Positions 21,327 to 31,814 are shown, numbered from the stretch's first letter. The stretch: 64,000 bases of DNA from an uncultured Buttiauxella sp. (GCA_946480445.1 CAMLJN010000015.1:35223-99222), one strand, 5' to 3'. Made by a program: numbers and translations. Notes: generated from the letters alone by a model not told the origin.

Positions 21327-22307
21327 TTACGCCATATCGCGCGCGGAAAAGCGTTCCCGGTAATCTGAGGGGGTGAGCTGGAGATTTCGCTCGAAGACGC
21401 GTCGCAGGTTAAGACTGTTGCCAAAACCGGTCGCCATCGCTATTTGCTCCAGCTTGTCATTGCTTTGTTCCAGGTGCTGGCGTGCAGCATCAAGGCGAAC
21501 CTCTTCGACGAACCTGGCCGGACTGGTGCCGGTTTCGCGGGTGAAAACACGCGTGAAGTTGCGCGGGCTCATTGCCACACGCGCGGCCAGAGCCTCAACG
21601 GAAAGATCGCCTGCCAGGTTTTCCAGAATCCAGGCCTGCAGATCGCGAATAGGGCCGGGAACACTGGCCTGGGTAAGCAGAAAACGGCTGAACTGCGACT
21701 GCCCGCCAGGCCTGCGCAGAAACATCACCAGATCCTGCGCCACCTCACGGGCCACGGTAAAGCCATGGTCGTCCTCTACCAGCGCCAGCGTCAGGTCAAA
21801 GCCAGAGCTAACGCCCGCAGAAGTCCAGATGTCGCCATCCTGAACATAAATGGGCCCTTTCTCCACGCAGACCTGCGGAAAGCCGGCCTGTAATTCGTCA
21901 AGCAGCCGCCAGTGCGTCGTGGCACGACGCCCGTCTAGCAGGCCTGCTTTGGCCAGCAACAGCGCTCCCCCGCACACCGAGACAATACGACGGATATTGG
22001 GTGCCGCCCGACGCATCCACGCGACGACCGCCTCCCCCTCTTCTTCGTTGTTACCTCTGCCGGTAATCATCACGGTATCGCGCGGCAAAGTCGGGTCCAG
22101 CTCTTCCAGCCGATAGTCGGCCAGCAGGTTTAAACCCGAGCGACCGTGCACCACGCGATGCCGCTGGGTGGTGGTAATCGTCACCTCGTAGGGCGAGTTC
22201 GGGGAATCCTTACTGCGCAGACGATTGGCCTGAGTCAGTATATCGGCGATACCCGTAGGTTCGAAAAGCATGCCCCCGTCAGGGACAATAATCAGAAATG
22301 TCTGCAT
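21327..22307 (-). CDS. GlxA/AraC-family transcriptional regulator
   Basis: This two-domain regulator has an N-terminal DJ-1/PfpI (GATase1-like) fold with the nucleophile-elbow Cys in RIVSVCGGALLLAKAG, and a C-terminal AraC/XylS DNA-binding domain (SVEALAARVAMSPRNFTRVF and a second helix-turn-helix, ATGFGNSLNLRRVFERNLQL). The ATG at 22307 (MQTFLIIVPDGG, 326 residues) is preferred; an upstream TTG at 22331 adds eight residues. The neighbouring GAPDH gene downstream is the likely target. The inducer is unknown; members of this family sense small metabolites. Confidence 0.9.
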   Translation of the reverse strand: MQTFLIIVPDGGMLFEPTGIADILTQANRLRSKDSPNSPYEVTITTTQRHRVVHGRSGLNLLADYRLEELDPTLPRDTVMITGRGNNEEEGEAVVAWMRRAAPNIRRIVSVCGGALLLAKAGLLDGRRATTHWRLLDELQAGFPQVCVEKGPIYVQDGDIWTSAGVSSGFDLTLALVEDDHGFTVAREVAQDLVMFLRRPGGQSQFSRFLLTQASVPGPIRDLQAWILENLAGDLSVEALAARVAMSPRNFTRVFTRETGTSPARFVEEVRLDAARQHLEQSNDKLEQIAMATGFGNSLNLRRVFERNLQLTPSDYRERFSARDMA

Positions 22308-22461
22308 GTCTTTAAAATACAAAATCAACAAAATAAGTCAACGGCACTTTCAGGACCTGTCGCACTATGGTTTCAGCCTTTTCCTGTAGCACGGCTTAGA
22401 CTGGTGCATCATGCTGCTTTGTGTCAGGATTTGACGCTACAGCAGGACGTTGAGGAACGCC

Positions 22462-23022
22462 ATGAAGAAGATCATTTTTGCAGCCGTACTGGCCCTGACC
22501 GGCCTGGTCGTTGGCTGCAACCAACTTACCCAGTACACAGTCAGCGAGCAGGAAATTAACCAGGCGCTGGCCAAACGCAACAACTTCTCGAAGGATATCG
22601 GTCTACCAGGGATTGCCGACGCGCACATCGTGCTGACCAATCTCGCCTCGCAGATTGGCCGCGAAGAACCCAATAAGATCACGCTGACGGGGGATGCTAA
22701 GCTTGATATGTCATCGCTTTTCGGCAGTCAAAAAGCCAATATCAAGCTTAAGCTAAAAGCCCTGCCGGCCTTTAATAAAGAAAAAGGCGCCATCTATCTT
22801 CAGGAGATGGAAGTCGTCGACGCCACCGTTGAGCCGGAAAAAATGCAGGGCATTTTGCAGACCATCATCCCCTATCTGAACCAATCGCTGCGCAGCTATT
22901 TTAATCAGCAGCCCGCCTACGTTCTGAGCGAAGACAAATCCACCGGGGAATCTATGGCGAAGAAATACGCCAAAGGCATCGAAGTAAAGCCTGGCGAAAT
23001 CATTATTCCTTTCACCAACTAA
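22462..23022 (+). CDS. yceB: DUF1439 lipoprotein YceB
   Basis: YceB is a 186-residue outer-membrane-type lipoprotein with E. coli length. The signal MKKIIFAAVLALTGLVVGC has lipobox VVGC and N at +2. The mature part is a DUF1439 lipid-binding-like fold with conserved SKDIGLPGIADAHIVLTNLA and an EVKPGEIIIPF end. The GAGG ribosome site precedes the ATG at 22462; the TTG at 22450 is not used. Its function is not established. It is upstream of pyrC, separated by 148 bases. Confidence 0.93.
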   Translation: MKKIIFAAVLALTGLVVGCNQLTQYTVSEQEINQALAKRNNFSKDIGLPGIADAHIVLTNLASQIGREEPNKITLTGDAKLDMSSLFGSQKANIKLKLKALPAFNKEKGAIYLQEMEVVDATVEPEKMQGILQTIIPYLNQSLRSYFNQQPAYVLSEDKSTGESMAKKYAKGIEVKPGEIIIPFTN

Positions 23023-23085
23023 GCTATTCGCGCAGGGCTGAGGATTTCTGCCCTGCGCAACAAAACCTGCAACAAAGGCGTGCAA

Positions 23086-23101
23086 ACGAAAACGTTTACG
23101 C
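23086..23101 (+). promoter_or_regulatory. PurR operator of pyrC
   Basis: ACGAAAACGTTTACGC matches the PurR consensus ACGCAAACGTTTGCGT at 13 of 16 positions, with the central AAACGTTT intact. It lies 70 bases upstream of pyrC. E. coli pyrC is repressed by PurR from an equivalent site. Confidence 0.85.
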
Positions 23102-23170
23102 CTATCCTTAGTGCCCGGCATAAAACCAGCCCAACGTTGACTGATTTTCCCTTCCAGCCGGAGCACTTTA

Positions 23171-24217
23171 ATGACCGTATTACCTCAGGTATTAAAAATT
23201 CGCCGCCCAGATGACTGGCATGTTCACCTTCGTGATGGAGAGATGCTGAAGACGGTGGTGCCAATGACGTCTGAAACCTACGGTCGGGCTATTGTGATGC
23301 CTAATCTGGCCCCGCCTGTGACCACCGTCGAGGCGGCCATCAGCTATCGCCAACGCATACTGGACGCTGTGCCGCAAGGGCATAAGTTCGAACCGCTGAT
23401 GACCTGCTATCTGACCGATTCGCTGGACCCGAACGAAGTCGAACGGGGCTTTCACGAAGGCGTGTTTACTGCCGCTAAACTTTACCCTGCCAATGCCACC
23501 ACCAACTCAAGCCACGGCGTGACCAGTACGGCAGCCATTATGCCGGTGCTGGAGAGGATGCAAAAAATCGGCATGCCTTTGCTGATTCACGGTGAAGTCA
23601 CCCATGCTGATATTGATATTTTTGACCGCGAAGCGCGTTTTATCGAAACGGTGCTGGAACCGCTGCGCCAGCAGCTGCCGGGCCTGAAAATTGTGTTTGA
23701 ACACATCACCACAAAAGATGCGGCGCAGTATGTCCAGGAAGGCAATTCGCTGCTGGGCGCAACCATTACCCCGCAGCACCTGATGTTTAACCGCAACCAT
23801 ATGCTGGTGGGCGGCGTACGGCCCCATCTGTACTGTCTGCCAATTCTCAAGCGCAGCATTCACCAGGAAGCACTACGCGCCCTGGTGGCCAGCGGCTGCG
23901 ATCGGGTATTCCTGGGGACGGATTCCGCGCCTCATGCCCGACATCGCAAAGAATCTGGCTGCGGCTGCGCAGGCTGCTATAACTCGCCTTCCGCGCTTGG
24001 CGCTTACGCCACGGTGTTTGAAGAGCTTAACGCGCTGGCACATTTTGAGGCCTTCACGTCGCTCAACGGTCCACGCTTCTATGGCCTGCCGGTTAACGAG
24101 GAAAGCATTGAGCTGGTGCGTGTGCCGGTGCTTATCCCGGAAACCATTGCCACCGAATACGACGTGATCGTGCCTTTCCTTGCGGGCGAGCAGGTTGCCT
24201 GGTCGGTAAAAGCATAA
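23171..24217 (+). CDS. pyrC: Dihydroorotase
   Basis: PyrC interconverts carbamoyl-aspartate and dihydroorotate in de novo pyrimidine synthesis. The 348-residue length equals E. coli. The metal-binding motif HVHLRD (residues 17-22, His-x-His), the carboxylated Lys in [16 protein letters not shown] (about residue 103), the later His in [10 protein letters not shown] and FEHITT, and the catalytic Asp in GTDSAPHA are all present. The GGAG site is 8 bases before the ATG, as in the regulated E. coli leader. A PurR operator lies upstream. Confidence 0.97.
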   Translation: MTVLPQVLKIRRPDDWHVHLRDGEMLKTVVPMTSETYGRAIVMPNLAPPVTTVEAAISYRQRILDAVPQGHKFEPLMTCYLTDSLDPNEVERGFHEGVFTAAKLYPANATTNSSHGVTSTAAIMPVLERMQKIGMPLLIHGEVTHADIDIFDREARFIETVLEPLRQQLPGLKIVFEHITTKDAAQYVQEGNSLLGATITPQHLMFNRNHMLVGGVRPHLYCLPILKRSIHQEALRALVASGCDRVFLGTDSAPHARHRKESGCGCAGCYNSPSALGAYATVFEELNALAHFEAFTSLNGPRFYGLPVNEESIELVRVPVLIPETIATEYDVIVPFLAGEQVAWSVKA

Positions 24218-24253
24218 ATTTTTACGCCCCCTGTTGCAGGACCAACAAATAAA

Positions 24254-24269
24254 CTGTATAAATAAACAG
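24254..24269 (+). promoter_or_regulatory. LexA (SOS) box of dinI
   Basis: CTGTATAAATAAACAG fits CTGT-N8-ACAG exactly, with the flanking A and TA of the extended consensus. It is centred about 30 bases upstream of the dinI ATG, typical for direct SOS repression. Confidence 0.93.
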
Positions 24270-24290
24270 TATATTGTACAGGGGGTTGTT

Positions 24291-24536
24291 ATGCGTATCG
24301 AAGTGACCATTGCTAAAACCACACAGTTACCGCCCGGCGCCGTAGACGCACTGGCAAATGAACTCACACGTCGTATCAGTCAGCATTTCCCGGAAACCAG
24401 TAACCATGTGCAGGTGCGCTATGCCGCCGGCAACAACCTCTCGGTGCTGGGCGGGGCAAAAGAAGACAAAGACCGCATCAGCGAAATCCTCCAGGAAACC
24501 TGGGAAAGCGCGGATGACTGGTTTGCGGCCGAGTAA
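24291..24536 (+). CDS. dinI: DNA damage-inducible protein I
   Basis: DinI stabilises RecA filaments and modulates the SOS response and UmuD cleavage. The start at 24291 gives 81 residues beginning MRIEVTIAKTTQLPPGAVDA, the same length as E. coli DinI, with a GGGGG ribosome site. The C-terminal acidic helix RISEILQETWESADDWF, which contacts RecA, is conserved. The 19-codon upstream extension overlaps the LexA box and is not coding. Confidence 0.96.
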   Translation: MRIEVTIAKTTQLPPGAVDALANELTRRISQHFPETSNHVQVRYAAGNNLSVLGGAKEDKDRISEILQETWESADDWFAAE

Positions 24537-24564
24537 ATAAAATATCCCTCCTTGTTCTTTTTTG

Positions 24565-24588
24565 CCGGGTGTCGCCATCCGGTTTTTT
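24565..24588 (+). terminator. dinI terminator
   Basis: CCGGGTG pairs with CATCCGG (one G-U) around TCGC, followed by seven T. It lies about 30 bases after the dinI stop. Confidence 0.85.
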
Positions 24589-24832
24589 TCTCCTCTTTCA
24601 CTTTCGCTTATTTTTCAGGCAAGAATCTCACGCCCCTCGCATGGTGAGGAATATTCTTAATTAACGCCGTTTTATTGCTCAATCGCCCCCTTTGATATCA
24701 AAAAAGTGTTGCAGGGTATTTATATTCCCCCGCCTTCGCTCAAATATTGATATACTGAAGTCGATTCACATTTAAACAAGCATTCAACCTCGCTAGCCGT
24801 TTGTCTTAAACACACGTATAAAAGGGGTTATG

Positions 24833-25087
24833 ATGGAAAAAAATAGTGATGTAATCCAGACCCATCCCCTTGTCGGATGGGACATCAGCACCGTAGACAG
24901 CTACGATGCGCTGATGCTGCGCCTGCACTACCTGACCTCAAATAACCAAAAGCGTGATGAAACTGAGATCGGCCAAACGTTGTGGCTGACCACGGATGTT
25001 GCCCGGCAATTTATTTCCATTTTAGAAGCCGGTATAGCAAAAATTGAATCCAGTGATTACCAGGTAAACGATCATCGCAAGCATTGA
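24833..25087 (+). CDS. bssS: Biofilm regulator BssS
   Basis: BssS is a small cytoplasmic protein reported in E. coli to affect biofilm formation through indole and AI-2 signalling. The start at 24833 (second of two adjacent ATGs) gives 84 residues, as in E. coli, with an AAGGGG site. The core IQTHPLVGWDISTVDSYDAL and the segment TLWLTTDVARQFISILEAG are conserved. The 240-base upstream spacer has a TATACT at 24751-24756 that could be a -10 element. It ends at a strong terminator. Confidence 0.93.
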   Translation: MEKNSDVIQTHPLVGWDISTVDSYDALMLRLHYLTSNNQKRDETEIGQTLWLTTDVARQFISILEAGIAKIESSDYQVNDHRKH

Positions 25088-25112
25088 TAGCGAATGCTGT
25101 GAAGAAGCGCCC

Positions 25113-25137
25113 AAGGCACCCTCGCGGTGCCTTTTTT
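25113..25137 (+). terminator. bssS terminator
   Basis: AAGGCACC pairs with GGTGCCTT around CTCGC and is followed by six T. It lies 26 bases after the bssS stop. Confidence 0.92.
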
Positions 25138-25220
25138 ATTTTTTACGCGGCGTGTAATTGTCAGTTCGCGGAGAATTAATTACCCTGCGAGGTATATTCC
25201 AGGGAAAAGAGACCAGCAAC

Positions 25221-26336
25221 ATGCATTATGATCTTATCATCGTAGGCAGTGGTTCCGTCGGGGCAGCCGCGGGCTGCTATGCCACCCACTCAGGCCTTAA
25301 GGTGCTGATGATCGACAGCGCCCATCCCCCGCATCAGCAGGGCAGCCACCACGGCAGCACTCGTTTAATGCGTCATGCTTATGGCGAAGGGGAAAAATAC
25401 GTCCCTCTCGTTCTGCGCGCGCAGAAACTGTGGGATGCCCTGGAGCAAATCAGCGGCGAGAAGCTTTTCCACCGTACCGGGGTAATTAATCTTGGCCCTG
25501 AAAACTCAGCTTTTATCTCCACCGTCCAGAGCAGCGCCCAAAAATTTGCCCTTCCCCTTGAAACGCTGGATGCGGAAGCGGTGATGAACCGCTGGCCCAC
25601 CATTAGCGTACCGGAAGGCTATATCGGCTTGTTTGAGCCGGATTCTGGCGTGTTGCGCAGCGAGCAGGCCGTGGCCGCCTATATTCGTCTGGCACGGGAA
25701 GGCGGGTGTGCCCAGCTCTTCAACTGCGCGGTGACGAACATCAGCCACACCGAAGAGGGGGTAGTCGTGCAGACCGCTGAAGGTGAGTACACCGGCAGCA
25801 AACTTCTGGTCAGCGCCGGCACCTGGGTGACAAAGCTACTGCCGGCGCTGCCGGTCACGCCGGTAAGAAAAATTTTCGCCTGGCATCAGGCTGATGGCCG
25901 CTACAGCGAAGAAAATCACTTCCCGGCCTTTACCGGTGAGATGCCGGATGGCAGCCAGTATTACGGTTTCCCGGCCGAAGACAACGAGCTTAAGATCGGC
26001 AAGCACAATGGCGGACAGGCGATCAGCGAACCGGAGCAGCGCAAGCCTTTTGGCGCCATAGCAAGCGACGGCAGCGAAGCCTTTAGTTTCCTGCGCAAAT
26101 TTCTTCCGGGGGTGGGCGTGTGTCTGCACGGCGCGGCCTGCACTTACGACAACTCGCCGGATGAAGACTTTATTATCGACACCCTCCCCGGCCACACCAA
26201 TACGCTGGTGATAACCGGGCTTAGCGGACACGGCTTTAAATTTGCTTCCGTGCTGGGTGAAATCGCCTGTCAATTCGCCCAGGGGAAAACGTCTGCTTTC
26301 GATCTGACGCCTTTCTCACTCTCCCGCTTTAGCTAG
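25221..26336 (+). CDS. solA: N-methyl-L-tryptophan oxidase
   Basis: SolA is a monomeric-sarcosine-oxidase-like flavoenzyme that oxidatively demethylates N-methyltryptophan. The start at 25221 ([20 protein letters not shown]) gives 371 residues, close to E. coli (372). The FAD-binding GxGxxG motif is at residues 9-14. The covalent FAD attachment Cys lies in [17 protein letters not shown] (about residue 308), and the [14 protein letters not shown] segment is conserved. The 21-codon upstream extension of the frame is not conserved. Confidence 0.95.
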   Translation: MHYDLIIVGSGSVGAAAGCYATHSGLKVLMIDSAHPPHQQGSHHGSTRLMRHAYGEGEKYVPLVLRAQKLWDALEQISGEKLFHRTGVINLGPENSAFISTVQSSAQKFALPLETLDAEAVMNRWPTISVPEGYIGLFEPDSGVLRSEQAVAAYIRLAREGGCAQLFNCAVTNISHTEEGVVVQTAEGEYTGSKLLVSAGTWVTKLLPALPVTPVRKIFAWHQADGRYSEENHFPAFTGEMPDGSQYYGFPAEDNELKIGKHNGGQAISEPEQRKPFGAIASDGSEAFSFLRKFLPGVGVCLHGAACTYDNSPDEDFIIDTLPGHTNTLVITGLSGHGFKFASVLGEIACQFAQGKTSAFDLTPFSLSRFS

Positions 26337-26402
26337 TCATTTAACCAGTGGCTCATCCTTATCGGATGAGCTGCTCACCCCTACCGCCTGACAGGAATAG
26401 TT

Positions 26403-26516
26403 ATGCACCGAATTATTCATTTCTTGATCAATAATGTTCGCGAACACCTGGTCTTATATCTTGTTTTATGGTTGCTGCTGGCACTCATTGATCTGCTGTG
26501 GATCGCTTTTTACTGA
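26403..26516 (+). CDS. yceO: Small membrane protein YceO
   Basis: This 37-codon ORF has an AGGA site 6 bases before its ATG. It encodes MHRIIHFLINNVREHLVLYL followed by VLWLLLALIDLLWIAFY: an amphipathic, basic N-terminus then one hydrophobic transmembrane helix. Pattern and position (between solA and yceJ) match E. coli YceO, a 46-residue single-pass protein of unknown function whose conserved core is [20 protein letters not shown]. This copy is about nine residues shorter at the N-terminus. Confidence 0.85.
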   Translation: MHRIIHFLINNVREHLVLYLVLWLLLALIDLLWIAFY

Positions 26517-26810
26517 GGCTACAAGGGGCGAAAGCGCTGACATAAACTGACAAAATACTGAAGAAAACTTAAATTCAAAGCAAATATTTTGACAATATAT
26601 TTTTGCAAAACCTCGCCTCAATCCCCTTAGCCAGCTATTTAATCCGCCAAAAAATAGAGTATCGTTCGCCTTAAGCGAAAGCAAAGCCCGTAATTCATTC
26701 AATTATTTTGATGTGTATTTTTATTATTATTGTTGTGTCGTGTTTTTGTTGCGTAACCTTTACTTTGCAGTTTATCTTCAGAACCATTCGTAATTCTCAG
26801 GCGCATAATT
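26517..26810. other. Non-coding spacer yceO-yceJ
   Basis: This 294-base AT-rich spacer has no ORF with a plausible ribosome site. Long A/T runs (26700-26760) precede yceJ and probably include its promoter; I cannot define -35/-10 hexamers confidently. No terminator-like hairpin with a T tract is seen after yceO. Confidence 0.6.
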
Positions 26811-27362
26811 ATGCAATGGCGTAACTCCCCAAAACGATACGGACACCTCTCTGTCCTGCTTCACTGGCTTATCGCCCTGGCCCTGTACGGCATGTTCGGT
26901 CTTGGCCTGTGGATGGTCACGCTCGGCTACTACGACGGCTGGTACCACAAAGCCCCCGAGCTGCATAAAAGCATCGGCATGGTTATTTTGCTGGTCATGC
27001 TGGTTCGCGTGCTGTGGCGCTTTATTTCGCCGCCCCCTTCCGCACTGGCGAGCTATTCGCGGCTTATCCGCGTCAGCGCGGTGACGGCACATGCGCTGCT
27101 CTATCTGCTGATTTTCGCCATCCTGGCAAGCGGCTATCTCATTTCGACGGCAGATGGCAAACCTGTCAGCGTATTTGGGCTGTTCGACGTGCCCGCCACG
27201 CTCAGCGATTTTGGCGCTCAGGCTGACCTGGCCGGCACACTGCACCTGTGGCTGGCCTGGAGCCTCGTGCTGCTCTCTGCCCTGCACGGACTGGCCGCGC
27301 TTAAACACCACTTTATTGACAAAGACGATACCCTCAAGCGCATGCTGGGGAAATCTTCCTGA
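26811..27362 (+). CDS. yceJ: Cytochrome b561 family protein YceJ
   Basis: YceJ is a 183-residue inner-membrane di-heme b-type cytochrome with four TM helices. Candidate heme ligands are the His residues in VLLHWLIAL (helix 1), ELHKSIGM (helix 2), [10 protein letters not shown] (helix 3) and [12 protein letters not shown] (helix 4). The family likely passes quinol electrons to the periplasmic partner encoded next door. yceI begins 16 bases downstream, and this yceJI pairing is typical. E. coli YceJ is about 188 residues. Confidence 0.92.
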   Translation: MQWRNSPKRYGHLSVLLHWLIALALYGMFGLGLWMVTLGYYDGWYHKAPELHKSIGMVILLVMLVRVLWRFISPPPSALASYSRLIRVSAVTAHALLYLLIFAILASGYLISTADGKPVSVFGLFDVPATLSDFGAQADLAGTLHLWLAWSLVLLSALHGLAALKHHFIDKDDTLKRMLGKSS

Positions 27363-27378
27363 AACTCTGGAGAGAACG

Positions 27379-27954
27379 ATGAAAAAATACCTGCCTGGAA
27401 TAGCGTTAACCGTCCTGATGCTCACCGGTGGTCCGGCAATGGCCGCCGACTACAAAATTGACAAGCAGGGCCAGCACGCCTTCGTCAACTTCCGTATTCA
27501 GCACCTTGGCTACAGCTGGCTGTACGGCACTTTCCGTGATTTTGACGGCACCTTTACCTTTGACGAGAAAAACCCCGCGGCGGATAAAGTTAACGTCACC
27601 ATCAATACCACCAGCGTGGATACCAACCATGCCGAGCGTGATAAGCACCTGCGCGGCGCTGAATTCCTGAACGTAGCCAAATTCCCGCAGGCGACCTTTG
27701 TCTCCACGGCGGTGAAGAAAGACGGTGAGGCGCTGGGGATCACAGGCAATCTGACGCTCAATGGCGTGACAAAACCCGTTACGCTCGCCGCTAAACTGAC
27801 GGGCCAGGGTGACGATCCATGGGGAGGTGTGCGTGCAGGATTTGAAGCGGAAGGTAAAATCCGTCTGAAAGACTTTAATATCACCACCGATCTGGGGCCT
27901 GCCTCTCAGGAAGTCGATTTGATCATTTCCGTTGAGGGCGTTCGTCAGCAGTGA
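27379..27954 (+). CDS. yceI: Periplasmic lipid-binding YceI protein
   Basis: The 191-residue product has E. coli length and a Sec signal ([18 protein letters not shown], cleavage AMA-A). The mature protein is the YceI lipocalin-like beta-barrel that binds polyisoprenoid lipids such as ubiquinone-8 in homologues: [20 protein letters not shown] and the C-terminal [13 protein letters not shown] strand. The GGAGAG site fixes the ATG at 27379; the long open frame from 27154 is a shadow of yceJ. Expression is raised by high pH or osmotic stress in E. coli. Confidence 0.95.
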   Translation: MKKYLPGIALTVLMLTGGPAMAADYKIDKQGQHAFVNFRIQHLGYSWLYGTFRDFDGTFTFDEKNPAADKVNVTINTTSVDTNHAERDKHLRGAEFLNVAKFPQATFVSTAVKKDGEALGITGNLTLNGVTKPVTLAAKLTGQGDDPWGGVRAGFEAEGKIRLKDFNITTDLGPASQEVDLIISVEGVRQQ

Positions 27955-28068
27955 AGAAAGGTGTCTCCCCTCACGGGGAGACCTAACTCACAGGCAAAGA
28001 AGGCAAATGCGCGGTTTTTCCGTCTTTATAGTGAGCTGTCGAAATCAACAATTTGATTTTACTTATTT

Positions 28069-29118
28069 TTATTCCGGGTCGGGGATACCCAGCGTTGTAT
28101 TCAGTGCACCGCGAGATTTATTGAAAATCTTATTGCCGTTTTCTCGCCCGGCGCGTCGACGGCGTTGCTCTTCCGCAGGGAGCGCAAGCTCATCGCGACA
28201 CACTTCGCTACAGCAGCCCTCAAATTTGACCGCACAGGCTGGACACTGGATAAACAGCAAATGACAGCCGTCGTTTTTGCAGTTGGTGTGGCTGTCACAC
28301 GAAGTGCCACACTGGTGGCAGTGCGCGATCACATCCTCGGAGATCCGCTCCCCCATTCGCTCATCGAAGACAAAGTTTTTGCCCACAAAACGCACCGGGA
28401 TCCCTTGCTCACGGGCACGGCGGGCATATTCAATAATCCCACCCTCAATGTGATAAACGTTTTTAAACCCGTTATGCCGCATCCAGGCGCTGGCTTTTTC
28501 ACAGCGTATACCGCCCGTACAGTACATGACGATTTTTTTCTCTTTGTCGTCCTGCAACATATCCACGGCTTTCGGTAGCTGCTCGCGGAAGGTGTCCGCC
28601 GGAATTTCTAGCGCGTTCTGGAAATGCCCCACCTCGTATTCATAGTGGTTACGCATATCAATAAAGACCGCTTCGGGATCGTCGAGCATGGCGTTGACTT
28701 CCGGCGCCTTCAGATACGCCCCCACGTCGCTGGCATCAAAATCTGGATCCTCAATACCGTCGGCGACAATACGATCGCGCACTTTCATACGCAGCACCCA
28801 GAATGACTTACCGTCATCTTCCAGCGCCACGTTGAGTCGCAGGTTATTGAGCGCAGGGTGGAAGCCATACAGCGTTTCACGGAACGCCTCAACGCGGCTT
28901 TGTGGCACGCTGATTTGCGCGTTAATCCCTTCCCGGGCAAGGTAGACGCGCCCGAACACATCCAGCGCAACAAAGGCTTTGTAAAGCTCGTCCCGCAGCG
29001 TCTGCGGGTCTTCAATGGTGAAATATTTATAGAATGAGATTGTGGTACGCGGCTCGGTTTCGGCCAGCATACGCTCACGCAGTTCATCATTCGATATACG
29101 GTTATGTAACACTGGCAT
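28069..29118 (-). CDS. trhO: tRNA U34 hydroxylase (rhodanese family)
   Basis: TrhO (YceA) catalyses O2-dependent 5-hydroxylation of uridine 34 in tRNA. The start at 29118 ([20 protein letters not shown]) gives 349 residues, near E. coli's 350. An N-terminal acylphosphatase-like part precedes a central rhodanese domain with the active-site loop [16 protein letters not shown]. The C-terminus is Cys-rich ([22 protein letters not shown]), probably metal-binding. An 18-codon upstream extension is unconserved. It is divergent from lpxL. Confidence 0.94.
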   Translation of the reverse strand: MPVLHNRISNDELRERMLAETEPRTTISFYKYFTIEDPQTLRDELYKAFVALDVFGRVYLAREGINAQISVPQSRVEAFRETLYGFHPALNNLRLNVALEDDGKSFWVLRMKVRDRIVADGIEDPDFDASDVGAYLKAPEVNAMLDDPEAVFIDMRNHYEYEVGHFQNALEIPADTFREQLPKAVDMLQDDKEKKIVMYCTGGIRCEKASAWMRHNGFKNVYHIEGGIIEYARRAREQGIPVRFVGKNFVFDERMGERISEDVIAHCHQCGTSCDSHTNCKNDGCHLLFIQCPACAVKFEGCCSEVCRDELALPAEEQRRRRAGRENGNKIFNKSRGALNTTLGIPDPE

Positions 29119-29348
29119 GGTGTTCGCTCGCCTATCGTGGTGGAGAAAAAAGTGGGCTGCATCATAAAGCAATTAACGTTAATTTACATCCCTGCGTTTT
29201 GCGCTACATTTTCCTCATCTCCAGGAAAAAAACACAACATTTGGTGATTAATCAGGCGCTCCGCCGCCGTTAATTTTGGCTAAGCGTTAAAAAATGTCAC
29301 AATAGCCCATCAAGAAGATCCGGCATTTGCCGTCACCATAGGTTTTAC

Positions 29349-30272
29349 ATGACGAACTTACCGCAATTCTCGCGCGCTTTACTTCATCCCCGCTATTGGG
29401 GAACCTGGTTTGGGATTGGTTTACTCTACTTAATTACCCTGCTGCCCTACCCTGTTATTTATCGCCTGGGGCGCGGGCTTGGTCGTTTAGCACTGCGTTT
29501 TATGAAACGTCGCGTGCGCATTACCCGGCGCAATCTGGAACTGGCCTTTCCACAAAAAAGCCCCGAGGAGCGTGAAGAGATTCTGGTAAAAAATTTCGAG
29601 TCCGTTGGTCTGGGACTGATGGAAACCGGTATCGCCTGGTTCTGGCCAACGTGGCGTATCCAGCGCTGGTGCGAGGTCAGCGGCGTCGACCAGATCCACG
29701 CGGTGCAGGCAGCTAAACGCGGTGTACTGCTGATCGGCATCCATTTTCTGACCCTGGAGCTGGGCGCACGTATGTTCGGCATCAATACCCCCGGCATCGG
29801 CGTTTATCGCCCCAACGACAATGCCCTGCTCGACTGGCTACAAACCTGGGGCCGTATGCGCTCCAATAAAAGCATGATCGATCGCAAAGATCTGAAGGGA
29901 ATGATCCGCGCCCTTAAGCAGGGAGAGATTATCTGGTACGCACCGGATCACGATTACGGCCCGCGAGGCAGCGTTTTTGTACCGTTTTTTGGCGTAGACG
30001 AAGCGGCGACCACCACCGGGACTTACACCCTAACGCGTATGTCCGGCGCGGCCATAGTGCCCATGGTGCCGCGCAGAAAGCCTGACGGTAAGGGATATGA
30101 ACTGATCATTCTGCCCGCCGAGTTTTCACCGCCTCTGGAAACGCCTGAAGGCACGGCGCTGTGGATGAATAAAATCATCGAACAGTGCATTCTGATGGCG
30201 CCGGAGCAGTATATGTGGCTCCATCGCCGTTTCAAAACGCGCCCGGAAGGCGTCCCTTCCCGCTATAAATAA
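29349..30272 (+). CDS. lpxL: Lipid A lauroyl acyltransferase
   Basis: LpxL (HtrB) transfers laurate from acyl-ACP to Kdo2-lipid IVA at the inner membrane. The 307-residue length is like E. coli (306). One N-terminal TM anchor (about residues 17-37) is followed by the late acyltransferase motif [13 protein letters not shown] (HX4E, about residue 132) and the [18 protein letters not shown] segment. An inverted repeat (30279-30286 with 30305-30312) follows the stop. It is divergent from trhO. Confidence 0.97.
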   Translation: MTNLPQFSRALLHPRYWGTWFGIGLLYLITLLPYPVIYRLGRGLGRLALRFMKRRVRITRRNLELAFPQKSPEEREEILVKNFESVGLGLMETGIAWFWPTWRIQRWCEVSGVDQIHAVQAAKRGVLLIGIHFLTLELGARMFGINTPGIGVYRPNDNALLDWLQTWGRMRSNKSMIDRKDLKGMIRALKQGEIIWYAPDHDYGPRGSVFVPFFGVDEAATTTGTYTLTRMSGAAIVPMVPRRKPDGKGYELIILPAEFSPPLETPEGTALWMNKIIEQCILMAPEQYMWLHRRFKTRPEGVPSRYK

Positions 30273-30434
30273 ACGATAGGGCTTTCTCTTTCTGAATGGA
30301 GGGGGAAAGCCCGCAGATTTATCCAAAAAAGCTTTCCTGTTTGCCTCTTCCCGACCTTCAGGCGCATACTTAGCAGAGTAATATTTTCGTTCTCTCGCAT
30401 TCACGCAGCGATCTGCCCTGATTTCTGGAGCGTT

Positions 30435-31661
30435 ATGACTCCCCCTGACAGCAGTATTAACTGGAAGCGCAATCTCACCGTCGCCTGGCTGGGCTGTTTT
30501 CTGACGGGGGCAGCTTTCAGCCTCGTAATGCCTTTTCTGCCCCTGTACGTTGAGCTGCTCGGGATCACGGGGCACAGCTCTCTGAATATGTGGTCCGGTA
30601 TCGTCTTTAGCATCACCTTCCTGTTTTCCGCGATCGCTTCTCCCTTCTGGGGGGGGCTTGCCGACCGCAAAGGGCGAAAAATCATGCTGCTGCGTTCGGC
30701 GCTGGGGATGGCCATCGTCATGGTGCTGATGGGATTTGCACAGAATATCTGGCAATTCCTGGCCCTGCGCGCGCTGCTCGGGTTACTGGGGGGCTTTGTG
30801 CCTAATGCCAACGCGCTGATAGCGACACAGGTGCCGCGGCATAAAAGCGGCTGGGCGCTGGGGACGCTTTCCACAGGCGGTGTCAGCGGTGCGCTATCAG
30901 GCCCGTTAATCGGCGGCCTGCTGGCAGACAGTTACGGGCTGCGTCCCGTCTTCTTTATCACCGCGGCGGTGCTCTTCACCTGCTTTGTCCTGACGCTTTT
31001 GTGTATCCGCGAATCCTTTACACCAGTGCCGAAAAAAGACATGCTGCACGCACGCCAGGTTCTCACCTCGCTGAAAAATCCTCGCCTGGTGCTTAACCTG
31101 TTTGTCACCACGATGATCATTCAGGTCGCCACCGGCTCCATTGCCCCGATTCTGACGCTTTATGTGCGGGAGCTTGCGGGCAACGTTAACAATCTGGCGT
31201 TTATTTGCGGCGTAATAGCCTCGGTGCCGGGCGTTGCGGCGCTGATGAGTGCGCCCCGGTTGGGCAAACTTGGCGACCGAATCGGGCCTGAAAAAATCTT
31301 ACTGTGCGCGCTTGCCGTCTCCGTTTTGCTGCTTATCCCCATGTCGCTGGTGCAAAACCCGTGGCAGCTGGGGATCCTGCGTTTTTTACTGGGCGCGGCT
31401 GACGGCGCACTCCTGCCGGCGGTGCAAACCCTGCTGGTTTACAACACCAGCAACCAGATTGCCGGACGCATCTTTAGCTATAACCAGTCCTTCCGGGATA
31501 TCGGCAACGTCACCGGCCCGCTGATCGGTGCCGCCATCTCCGCCAGCCACGGCTTCAGAGCGGTCTTCCTCGTCACGGCAGGCGTTGTGCTGTTCAACGT
31601 CGTTTACTCCTGGATCAGCCTGCGCAGCAGGCCGGAAAGGGTACGGCTGCCAGGCGATTAG
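30435..31661 (+). CDS. mdtG: MFS multidrug efflux transporter MdtG
   Basis: MdtG is an inner-membrane 12-TM major facilitator implicated in fosfomycin and deoxycholate tolerance, and in E. coli it belongs to the mar/sox/rob regulon. The 408-residue length equals E. coli. Motif A is [16 protein letters not shown] (about residues 70-85), with a second half-motif [15 protein letters not shown]. It is preceded by lpxL in the same direction with a 162-base gap. I could not confirm a marbox there. Confidence 0.96.
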   Translation: MTPPDSSINWKRNLTVAWLGCFLTGAAFSLVMPFLPLYVELLGITGHSSLNMWSGIVFSITFLFSAIASPFWGGLADRKGRKIMLLRSALGMAIVMVLMGFAQNIWQFLALRALLGLLGGFVPNANALIATQVPRHKSGWALGTLSTGGVSGALSGPLIGGLLADSYGLRPVFFITAAVLFTCFVLTLLCIRESFTPVPKKDMLHARQVLTSLKNPRLVLNLFVTTMIIQVATGSIAPILTLYVRELAGNVNNLAFICGVIASVPGVAALMSAPRLGKLGDRIGPEKILLCALAVSVLLLIPMSLVQNPWQLGILRFLLGAADGALLPAVQTLLVYNTSNQIAGRIFSYNQSFRDIGNVTGPLIGAAISASHGFRAVFLVTAGVVLFNVVYSWISLRSRPERVRLPGD

Positions 31662-31814
31662 CAGAGTAAAAATCTTCGGTTGCGCACTGATGCCCGCAAG
31701 TTAATCAGCAACGCCGCTTGAAATAAGTAATTTGTAGAATCGTTGATGAAGACTCTAACGAATGAGGAAAATTATCATTATGAACCTGAACTCAGATTCT
31801 TTTCCTTTGCCAGG

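Noticed and set aside
30273..30434. MarA/SoxS box upstream of mdtG
   Set aside because: Looked for a mar/sox box because E. coli mdtG is in that regulon, but no convincing match to the consensus was found by eye.
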